In this document: positions 42,501 through 54,500 of the stretch, piece by piece
How the letters are laid out: every line of letters begins with the position of its first letter
Numbering within the stretch: position 1 is the first letter of the stretch
NCBI RefSeq assembly: GCF_026151205.1
Contig: NC_087073.1
Span: 15,023,837-15,087,836, forward strand
Origin: Bolinopsis microptera
Taxonomy: Eukaryota; Ctenophora; Tentaculata; Lobata; Bolinopsidae
Direction of reading: 5' to 3'
DNA length: 64,000 bases
The notes under the pieces: generated by a model
Database searches by the model: none
What the model saw: only the letters and a program-made list of their open reading frames with translations
Told to the model about the DNA's origin: nothing
Translations under genes and position numbers: made by a program

Positions 42501-45500
42501 ATTACGTAATCAGCGGATGGGGGAGGGGGTTTAGTTCCCAAGTATAGTTCCAAAATGATTGTACGGTGGGGGGTTGGGGGGATTTGGTTGTTGATTACGA
42601 AATCTTTTTTACCCTCTAGAATAATAACAATTTGACAATATTTTAATTCAAATTCCACTCAATTTCACTCTGATAATTATGATAAAATTTAGGAATGGAT
42701 CGGGTATCCGGCTGCTAAAGTAAGTAGTTGGGAAGGTGCTTGGCCGGATATCATAACAATGCTTTCGGCTCATAATGATCAGGGTAGCATAAAACGTAGA
42801 GAAAAGTTTTTTCCAGGGAAAAAAGTCAAAAAGAGGGGAGGGGGGGTCAGGCCATGATTACGTAATTTTGCTGTCAGGAGGAGGGGCCGGGGTGGGTCTT
42901 GATTACGGTAAATTACGGAGGGGGGAGGGGGTAAATATTTCTGAAATATTTATCACGTAATATGTAAACGACCCCTATGATAGAGGAAGCGATTTATAAT
43001 AATACATTTTCGACAATTTGTACCGGTACCCACAAGACACCTGGCCACCAGAATATAGCATGATCTGTGGTGGTAAAATATATATTTGCAACAGTAACAT
43101 ATATACAGATATTGATAAATAAATGTAATCTACAGGACTGAAAATATAGAAGTGGCAGTGGCAGTAAAATCATCTCTCATTTGGAGACCCACACCACTAT
43201 GCGACGTTGCTCATTTATCTTGTTCGCCTCACTCTTTCTGCCATATTGCGCCACCAGGTAAATAGATTTTAGATAGGAGTAAATAATTTGACACAATTTG
43301 AGAGGGATCTAAATTTTAATGGAAAAAGGATTTTGATTTAGATAGTTTATAGTAGATGCAACAAAGGACTCTTAAATAATGATTAAAGTGAGTATAAGGG
43401 CATTTTACGAAGCAAACTTTACAGGTACGGGTCTCGTAACGATCAAATAATGGACTTAGACATGACGGTGAGATTAGTGAAAGCCTTCCTTTGTACTGGT
43501 GACAAAAACTGGCTTGACAGTCCGGTGGACTCAAAGGAAACATATACCCACTCACATGCTGGCTTCTTCAGAAGGGTAATTGATTTACCGTTACACTGTT
43601 ACAGTTATGAATATTTTTACAAAACTGATTATTTAATTAAATCGTGCACTGTTATTGAGTCTGTGTATTCGAGTCCCCTTAATTTTACTAGAATTTAACA
43701 TAACTCCTTAATTTAGCCTAACTTAATTCGTGCATTACGAACTAACAAGTATTACGTTCAGGTGTATAGGTTTATTGCTGCTGGGATGTGTGGCTATTCT
43801 AAAGAAACCTACTCTAGACTGGCAAACATAAACATCACGGAAACCAGAGAGTGGTTCCACTATAAATCACCAACAAAAAGAAGAGAAATGTCCTTGTGTT
43901 TGGGAGAAAAGCTGAAACATGACATGAAACTGTTGGTATGCTGTGGTGAATACTCAAGATATCTCACAGGTATATTTATGGACAATGTGGCTGAACTATC
44001 CTGCGCGCTGGGTGTTCGTGAAGAAACTACCTCCTGCCGCTTCATGAAGCTTCTGATCGAACCGGAGCAGCAAGATCTGATCTACAAAATTATCAGAGTG
44101 TCTGGAATATGTGCGGATAATTGCCCTCTAGACTAGACGAAGTTTAGAAAATCCAACGAGAAACTTAAACGGCACAAGAGGCAATTTGACACTGCATCAA
44201 CGATTGACCTTTTCCAAGATAAAATCTGTAAAATTTCATATGAAGACATTTTGCAGCCACTTATTCATGGACCCAAACAGAGGGAAAAGGTTGAAGAATT
44301 CTTCACGTGGCTTGTTATTGCACGAGGTCCCCTCTGCTGTCTACTATGACGAATACTATTTGGGGGGGGGGGGGGGGCAACCATATTAAAGCATATTATT
44401 AAAATGTAGGATTTTTCCCGATTTTGACCCGGGGATATACTTTAATATACTTTAATATACCTACAATATACTTTAATATATCCCTATCTCCTTGGAAGCC
44501 TACATCAAAAATTGTTGCCCAAAATAAGCTTGAAATGCAATTCTTAATCGATTCCAAAAAGTTCTTGAAAAAATATTGAAAAGTGATAGAGTTATTTCAA
44601 TTTTAATGAAGTCATTTTGGCTAGTATTCCGAACCGAGATATTATGTGCAATTTTCCCAATTTTGTTCATGGAGGTCTTTTTACTTAGTATCCACTATAT
44701 TCAACAAACACTGAGTTATATCTTTCACATAGAGTTAGTCTCATTAAAAAATATTGAAATTTTATCGAATTTGGGCAAAAGCGAATTTGGGCATATTTTT
44801 TTAAGCTCATAGCTCAGCCAATTTTTGACCAATCTGGATGGAAATTCATGTACTAGTCCTAAAACAGGCTTATCTTGCGAATCTGAGTGAAAAATATAGT
44901 TCATCATGTAAATCTTAATGAAGAATATAAATCTTCTAATTGTAGGTTACATATTAAAGTATATTAAAATGTAGGATTTTTTCCGATTTTGACCCGGGGA
45001 TATACTTTAATATACTTTAATATGGTTGCCCCCCCCCCCCCCCCCCCTATTTAGAATTAAAATACGTTATCATAAGGAAATTACCCCCATTTTCTCAGAC
45101 ATTAACAATAAATACAAAAAGGGAACTCACGGGTCCAGTTGACACTTTCTCATCATCCTGCTGTCCGTACTCTTTCAACCAGCGCTCCGTTATGAGCTTC
45201 TGCTCGGGTATTTGGGGACAGCGGGTCATCCTCCTGGCGTGAATACCGTATGTGTTGTTGTACCTGGGAGTGGTGAGTCACATGGTGAGTCACGTGGTGA
45301 GTCACGTGGTGAGTCACGTGGTGAGTCACGTGGCAGCTAGTTGTAGGGCACCAGAGCAGGCAAGGGACGTGACATAGATTTTTGGATGTGCAAAGTTTAA
45401 TTTAATTTCAAAAAGGGTAAATTCGCTCTAGTATTCATTATTTCAATTGTATAATACGGTGTTATGAATGTATCACAAATTTTGTTGCGGGTAATAATTT

Positions 45501-48500
45501 AGCTGTTTCTCTTCTCACACATTGAAATGTCATGCATGAGGTGAATATTATGTGGTTTATCAGCGTAACGTTCTCGAATACACTTTGAAGATGTGTTTAA
45601 GTACACTTTGAAGATGTGTTTAAGTACCTAGCCTCAAGAATCCCGTTATATTCTTCGAGCTGGTTCGCGAATCCGGGATTTGGATTGATACAAGAGCGTA
45701 TCTTTTTAACATACTCTTGGGCGACTGATATGTTCATTGAATACTCCTTCATAATGTATGCGATAACCTGAAATACGTTTTCGTCAGTGTTGATGTACCC
45801 AAGTAACAAAGGATGTCACTTAATATATTAAGGAAATTAAATATTATAGAGTAAATCTAAAACTGGGAAAACAGACAAGATAATGTGGTAGGCGTTAATA
45901 AAGATAAAATTAAATTAGTACAATGTTAAAGTTATAATACAATATGTTACCGGTCGCGGTGTAAAGTGGAATAATGTTATGTAGTCGGTGTTTCAAATTG
46001 AAACTTCTCCAAGTAACAATTAAAGTAACAGCGTATTTAATAATTAATTAACAATTAAGGGGGCCGGGGGGGGGGGTCTTCATCAAAATTCTCTCGAAAT
46101 TGATTTTATAGTTGTTTCTGATAGAGGGGAGTGATATCTATCAGCTGCTTTTGGTCCCATGGAAAAATATTGTTCCTAGCCAAAATTATCGCCAGTCAAA
46201 GGTCAGCGCTTATGTGTAATTGTATTGCGCGAGCGATTTTCAATCGCGCGCCCTGAAAATCGAGTCTAAAAATCTATCTTCTCCTACATTTTTTGAGCAA
46301 TCACCCTAAAACTTTCAGGATATGTTCTATGGATCATTTAGAAGATATCTGTCGAGCCGAATTTTGAGATAGGCCTTAGAAGATTTTTTATTCAATTTTG
46401 AAAATCTTGGACCTCATTTTTTTACGATTTTTCCAGGTCCAAGATTTTCAAAATTGAATAAAAAATCTTCTAAGGCCTATCTCAAAATTCGGCTCGACAG
46501 ATATCTTCTAAATGATCCCTAGAACATATCCTGAAAGGGGGGGAATGCAACGTCAATTAATATCAATTAATGTCAATTAATGTCAATTAATGTCAATTAA
46601 TGTCAATGTCAGTTTTGCAAAATTTTGGAATACTGACATTAATTGACACGATATTTTTCGACCAGAGATTATGTAGTTCTACCATATTTTTAGCACTTTA
46701 GAACGTTTATATCATCAATTTATTCACTACTATCACATATGGAAATGTGAAATGTGAAAAAATTCAGATCATTAAACAATAAAACTAAAATAATACGGTT
46801 TCCCGAAATTTAATTTTCTTAAGGGGGCCGGGGGGGGGTCTTCATCAAAATTCTCTCGAAATCGACTTTATAGTTGTTTCTGATAGAGGGGAGTGATATC
46901 TTTCAGCTGCTTTTGGTCCCATGGAAAAATATTGTTCCTAGCCGAAATTATCGCTGGTCAAAGGTCAGCGCTTATGTGTAATTGTATTGCGCGAGCGATT
47001 TTCAATTGCGCGTTCTGAAAATCGAGTCTAAAAATCTATCTTCTCCTACATTTTTTGAGCAATCACCCTCAAACTTTCAGGATATGTTCTTAGGATCAGT
47101 AAGAAGAGAACTCTAGAGCCAGAATTTTGAGATAGGCCTTTAAAGATTTTTAATTCGATTTTGAAATTCTTGGACCTTAATTTTTAGAGGTCCAAGAATT
47201 TCAAAATCGGATTAAAAATCTTTAAAGGCCTATCTCAAAATTCTGGCTCTAGAGTTCTCTTCTTACTGATCCAAAGAACATATCCTGAAAGTTTGAGGGT
47301 GATTGCTCAAAAAATGTAGGAGAAGATAGATTTTTAGACTCGATTTTCAGAACGCGCGATTGAAAATCGCTCGCGCAGTACAATTACATATAAGCGCTGA
47401 CCTTTGACCAGCGATAATTTCGGCTAGGAACAATATTTTTCCATGGGACCAAAAGCAGCTGATAGATATCACTCCCTTCTATCAGAAACAACTATAAAGT
47501 CGATTTCGAGAGAATTTTGATGAAGACCCCCCCCCGGCCCCCTTAAATGGGCGTGGCCATCCAAGGGCGTGGTTCTCAACATCATCAGAACTTAAAACCC
47601 ACATTAAACGAAATGCCTTCATGACATTTATATTTGAATAACGAATCTTAAACAGCTAACATTACTCCTTCATACTAAAAAAGCCGATTCTAGATATTTT
47701 ACCTGTATAAGAAACCAATAAAATATGGGCGTGGCCGGTGGGGATCGAAGATGGAAGAGTTCGAAGCTGAAATCTTTTTTGGTGGTCTTTGAACCTAAGG
47801 ATCAACAGATAAGAACATACTCATAATTATTCAAGGACATTTTGTTTTTTTGAACCGGTCTAACTTACATAGACGTGAATATCTTGAATATTTATCGAAT
47901 AATGATAATCTCAAATTTCATGACATATTTATGTCAATTAATGTCAATTAATGTCAATTAATGTCAATTAATGTCAATTAATGTCAATTAATGTCAATTA
48001 ATGTCAATTAATGTCAATTAATGTCAATCAATGTCAATGTCAGTTTGGGGTTTTTATGGAATACGGACATTAATTGACGTTGCATTCCCCCCCCTGAAAG
48101 TTTCAGGGTGATTGCTCAAAAAATGTAGGAGAAGATAGATTTTTAGACTCGATTTTCAGGGCGCGCGATTGAAAATCGCTCGCGCAATACAATTACACAT
48201 GAGCGCTGACCTTTGACTGGCGATAATTTTGGCTAGGAACAATATTTTTCCATGGGACCAAAAGCAGCTGATAGATATCACTCCCCTCTATCAGAAACAA
48301 CTATAAAATCAATTTCGAGAGAATTTTGATGAAGACCCCCCCCCCCCCCCGGCCCCCTTAAAGTAACAGGTTTATTTAATAATTAAAACTCACACAGGAG
48401 GCTGATCTGCTGACCCCCATCCGGCAGTGCACGAATACTTTCTTGTTCTGCCTCTTAGCGTCTTTGATGAAGTTGTAGGTGTCGTCCCAATACTGCTGTA

Positions 48501-51500
48501 AGTAACTAGCTTCCTCGTCCTTTATCCTGGGAGTTATAAGTTTGATGAAAAGGAAAATACTAAAGATATTATAATAAGTAAAAGACAATTTAACCTGCAA
48601 GAAGATGCCGGCAAGTGGATATGGTCAAGAGTCTGATTCTAGGAATCACACAAGAAATTATGAGTGGCACACACCTGATAGTTTTATAAACAAATTCATG
48701 ACTGAAGAAGTTAGCAATCTCCATGGTAACGTTCAGAACATGGGTGACTCCGTACTGCTTGAGCTGTGTCAAGTGACTGGCATTCCATTCGTTACCCAGG
48801 TACAGGTAGTCAAATATCTTGCTCGGACTCTCCGTCGATTGGCCGAACACTTTCACAATCTGAGGGCACCCGATACTGAATATCTTTTTAGTGAACGGTG
48901 TAAAGTGGATTAAGTTATCTTGACAGGATCTGTGTTCTATGTAACTGAATTAGGTTGTGTCCTAATAAGGTAACATTAGGTTGTGTCCTAATAAGGTATC
49001 ATTATTCGATATAACATAAGAAATTTATGAATAATATTATGTGGGACTAATATTGTTCTCTTTGATTCTTGAATAATATCAAAGGATCCTCTGAAACCAA
49101 TATTTTTACACATTGCAATATTTTTAATATTATGGAATTAAAAATCAACTTAAATATAACGCCAAAAAACTTAGGCCTGTAAAGATGAAATACCAATGTA
49201 TTATATATTATTACTATTTGGGATTCCATTATTGGATTTATCTTAAAGGTTTTCCATTGCATTGGGGCACAAAAGTTATGTTTTTAAAAATATTCATAGG
49301 TATCGTTTTTAGTTGTGTCATTTCATTTCCAATGTTACACTTTGTAGGAACTGATATTAACCGAGTTTCTGATTCAGGATGTTACTGAAGATAGTAATGA
49401 AACTGTTTTAACACCTCAGTACTGTGTTTTACTACAGCTCAACCTGCTCAGTCTGACTATTTGGGAATTTAAACTCTTGATATTATTACTATAATATACT
49501 ATTATATTATATAATGATTAAAATAAACCTGCTCATCTATAAAGCGTTTGTAGGGAGTGAGATTAACATTAAAGTCGGACTCCAGCTGTTTACGGATTTC
49601 CAGGCAGCTCGCATTATCAAGATCTATCGTCATTATTATCTCTCTCATTCGGAACAGGATCTTCTCCATAATCCTCTTTATCTTATCACTGAAACAGCCA
49701 GGTAATTTACAATATAGGAGTTTTTCTTAACGGTTCAGAGAAATTATTCCGCTGACTGCTGAAACATAATCCCCAAATTCCCCACAATGTATACCCTGGC
49801 CTTGTATAATATTACAATGAGAATTCTCGTGACTACTTAGTTAAAATAAAATAAATATGTTATAAATTCAGTCATATGTAAATTTTACTTCCGTGTGTAC
49901 AGTACAGTATACTGTGTAGTGTGTACAAATATACATACACATTACACTGTGTGCAGACAGTATCTTAGCTTACACGTGGGGATGTATACTGTACATTGTA
50001 CATTGTACATTACATACACTGTATAGTGTAGAGTCACGTAGGTCTTCCTATGATGCACATTAGCACCATGTTCACTAATCACTATCTCCACTTCCACTAC
50101 CACCATTAGCAAACCACGCATGTACACTACACACACCACGCACACCGGCATACAGTGTATAAGGCATGAACAATGAACATTGCGGGAAACACACACTTGG
50201 CAAGGCGAGTGTAAACAGTGGTTTCTGCTTGCAAATACCTTTTCAACGTGGTCGTGTAAACAGTGAACATTGAAATAGTGTAATTTATACCGTTCCAAGA
50301 TATGTATTCCCACTAAACTTATTTATATATTAAATGTCCCTGAGGGTTTGGTATGGGCTCCAAAGGCTACAAAAGGACCCTTCAATTTGGTCATGTGGTC
50401 AGTACCTCTAAAACGTGAGATTAGTGATTATTTCAACATACACCGTCCTCATGATATCCCTTATTTTACCCCTCATACATGTTACACAACAACAAGGGTA
50501 TAACTTTAACAAAATACAAAGGACCCTAATTTTAAAGATACCTCTAATTTAAATGTACGTTTAACCATTTAAACACGCGTGTTTAATAGACACACATATT
50601 TATGACACGTTAAATCTTACATAAGACACCTGCCTCCTCTCTCCCTCTTCTCACCGCCCATATTATTTGTTACCCACTTTTTTGTTTTGTTTTGTTTTGA
50701 AACCCCACGGTGGAGGTTGGCGTGTGCCGCAATTTATTAATCAATGGTTATTACATAAATGAAATTATAGAAGTCACACTAAAATATAATAATGTAAAAT
50801 AAAATATATTAAAATAAATGCCCTACTAAAAGTACTATATAACTAACGGTCTGCAAAACTGGTTGAAGTCGCAATTTGTGAACATGCTAATTACTATTTA
50901 ATAATAATAGATAAAAAGTTTTGCGCGGCAGATGTAAATTCGGCATTGCATAATGAGATAATGGCAGTGAAATTAAAATGATATGTTGTTGATAAAAGAT
51001 CATAGTCATTTGTCGCGAGTGATCTTTCTTTACGCGTTGTCGCTTACTAACTCGGTGCTGTAGTCTATTTGCGAGCGCCCTTCTCTTTGAGACTTTCTTA
51101 GCCCAGGTATACTATAAAGTAAGAAATTTGGCCAATTTTCATCGTCTCCTGAGCTTTGCAGCTTGAGGAGTTCGCGCTTAGCTGAATTTTTAAAGATTTC
51201 AATCGAAAAGGTAGAACTTGGAATAGTTATATCCTTACTTTGTTTTGTAATAGAGAGCATGGGTCCTTTGAAGAAAAGAATATTTCTAAATGTTGGGCCG
51301 TTGTAAGTTGTGAACCAAGAAAGGTTATGTTCGTATGTGGAATTATAGGTGGGAATATCGTGAGGGAAAAGTTCTTTGATGGATTTAGGGAGAAGGCTTG
51401 GCATGTTCCTTACTTTGTGTAGTAGAATAAGAGCGTTTTTTACAATGACGCTATGGACTGTTAGGATATTATGCAATCTAAACGCACTTTTTGTGTGCTC

Positions 51501-54500
51501 CGGGGGATTGCCGTCTTTATATCTATAATTTACATATCCTGACATAACAGCTCTAATTCCCTGCTTTTGCTTGGTGAACAGAGATTCAATGTGACATTTT
51601 GAGGCAAATCCCCACACTAAAGAGCAGAAATTTAGATGGGATTGGATAAGGCTTTGGAAAATGTTTAGGCGGGCTTTGATAGGTAGAAGGTGCTTTAGCT
51701 TATACATAACTCCGAGGTAGCGACCCATCTTTATTCTAACTGCCGTAATGTGTTTTTGCCAAGTGAGCTTTTCGTCTAGGATCACTCCTAAAAATCTTGC
51801 TTCAGTCTTACGTTCGATTACAGTGTTGTCAATGGACAAATTAAAGCCGCTGAAGTCGATTCTTTTTCTAGTGAAAATCATGTAACACGTCTTTTTTACA
51901 TTTAAAGATAGCCCATTAGCACCTACCCAATCTACAAGACGTGAAATTAGCTGATTAGCTTTTAATTGTATTTCTTCTAGGGTGGTTCCACTAATTAATA
52001 TGTTTGCGTCGTCGGCATAAAGGATGAACTTTGCAAAATCACTAATTCCAGGTAGGTCGTTTATATAAATTACAAATAAGAGAGGTCCTAGAATGCTCCC
52101 CTGAGGTACGCCGTAAACTATGGGCATGCTAGAAGAGCAAGTTCCGTTTAAAGTTACGTATTGAGATCGATTACAAAGGTAAGATCTAAACCATTCGTGC
52201 GCGACTCCCCTGATCCCATAATGGTCAAGCTTCTTAAGCAAGGTCTCATGATCAAGCACTCAGAGTAGGAAGTAGTAGGAATAAGTAAAGTAGATATGGG
52301 GAAAAGATATTCGATTGAGATGATGAAATAAAGGAAGCTGTTTCATACGGCTTCAATACTGACTCTTTAAATCATGTTTAGCGACTTGGTACTCAATACT
52401 GGCTCTTTAAAATCATGTTTAGTGACTTGGCTCTCAATACTTACTCTTTAAAATCATGTTTAGCGACTTGGCTCTCGATGAGTGAGTTGTCCTCCCAGTC
52501 GTCCTCAGTTTCCAGATAATCAGGTACTTTAGCGGTGTAACATCCTGCCCAGGTGTGGTGGTTCCTGCTGCCCGGGAAGAAGTTGTGTCTCCGGGCGTTC
52601 TCTATGTCAGGGTTCAGGTAGGAGTAGGCTACCCTGCGAACATTACACACGTGTCATCATGGTATTATAGAATATAGTAGTAAGAGTATTAATATAGTAG
52701 GACTATAATAAACAGATAGTTAATAGTCCTACAGCAGTACAGTACTACAGTATATTATAGTAGTAGGTATAGTTTAGTGGTTCAGAGCACTGAATTGGGT
52801 GCTCTGAGTGGGGGGACTTTTTGAATAGTGGTTCTTTCAATTGAAGTTCAATCGCAATTTGATAGTGTTGCCGATTAAAAAGGAAAGGAGACAATTTTAA
52901 GAAGCTTTATTTGTCCAAATACTTACCATAAAGCTTGCAAGTTGACAGGCTTGAAAATATACTGGCCATGATTCTGAGCGGATCTGATCTTGATGCCACC
53001 ATCACCATCCATCTCTATAGACATTCCTTTAGTAACTGGCAGTGCCATGGCGACTGTTATATCTCCTTGACATCCAGAAGGTGACTGAAAGTATGCAATA
53101 ATATCAATATTATTGAATAACATAGGACGCATCTAGATTCTAGATACAAGTACATTCAATGTACAATTTGTTTGCTTTCACTAAAAAAATAATGTTTGAT
53201 AGAATATAAATTATAAAATGCTAGTCACGGAACACACCTCTCGATGGTTGGGACAAGCAGTAACGTTCTCCGGCAGATTATTGCCGATGTTGATCCCTAA
53301 GATGGCGTGCTCACGTACGTCCTCCCCGTAACCCGGGTCAAGATGAGCACCTACCATGATCACCATGTACCTCTTCTTGCTCTCGGACGACTTCACTGCT
53401 CCAGGTACCACCTGAAGAGGTGGTGGTTAAAGGTGTGTACCAGTTGAATCTTGTCTGTGTACATTGTACAAGTTGAGCAAAATCTAACCAGTTAAATATT
53501 CATTTTATTCTGATATATCTTCTACTGATCATATATTGACTTTCAGGCCTACTGGTTCACATGCCAGTTACCATTATTAATTAACAGTTTCAAACCAGAT
53601 AGCTGATATATGAGCTACATAACTGTTTTTGTTTACAGATCTAAACTTTGTGTAAACAAACTAAATAATCCTAACATTCTTGGCATGACCGTTCTGAACA
53701 CTCCTGACAATTATGTCATTTCACCAGCCATGCTGAACTGACTCTAATCAGCGATAGCCGTTACGGAGTGCATTAAATGTACCGATCATCAGAGTATATT
53801 TAGCCCAAATAAGTATTGATAGCTAGCGATTAGTATGAAGTCTATAAATAATCTCTGCTTAGTTGGTGCGAAATGCAAATATCCTTGTATAGTATTTACC
53901 GCTATACACCGTCGTGAACTATTTTAATTGCGCTGATCGCATCTCGGAAGACAATTGAACAGAAATTATGTAGGTAGAGCGAAAACAGAATGTTATTGAA
54001 CATGACTAAAATGACTATAAATGGAAATAAAAGTTGTCTCAAAAAATGATTAAAGCTATAGAAGCTGTATGATGAAAACAGAAAAGTGGGATCAGACTAA
54101 GATCCAACAGAAGTGAAAAACATCAGAAAAAAGCAGAAAACTTACCAATTGAATGGAATGTTCAAGGTAAGCTGGTCTCTGAGCGGAGGGATGTGGCATG
54201 ACTTCATCCAGAATACGTTGAGTAATACACTTGATCAGACCTGCAGTTGAAAATAGTTTAGTTGCAGATTCATCGAGAAGCTTTTACAAACTTTCTGCGG
54301 CCCCTCAGCAACACACGTCTGGCTACTATACGAAGCACAGCTTTGATCACAGTGAATTGAATCTGATAGAGCTACAGTGCATAAGACTTTGAACTTCGCT
54401 TCTTACATGCGTGGCTCCTGCAGCAATTTAAAGAGATTCTCTACACATTTTAATTGTGATTATTTGTATAATATTTCCTTTAAAGCAGCTGCCTTTTTAA

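Larger units (their letters stand above)
46059..48357. mobile_element. Outer TTAA-flanked palindromic element, split by an insertion
   Basis: Ends GGGGGCCGGGGGGGG and CCCCCGGCCCCC are flanked by TTAA (46055-46058, 48358-48361). Sequence from 46059 to 46537 and from 48093 to 48357, joined, forms an almost perfect hairpin with the same content as the copy at 46823-47542. TTAA fits piggyBac-type insertion. Confidence 0.85.

Noticed and set aside
48605-48913. Plus-strand 102-residue frame
   Set aside because: Antisense to the Slingshot phosphatase exon at 48859-48675.
49514-49705. Plus-strand frame of 63 residues
   Set aside because: Antisense shadow of the Slingshot DEK-C exon at 49688-49529.
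49942-50313. 123-residue minus-strand frame rich in Tyr, Val and Cys
   Set aside because: Arises from TGTACA/ACACTGT repeats in a Slingshot intron; not in phase with neighbouring exons.
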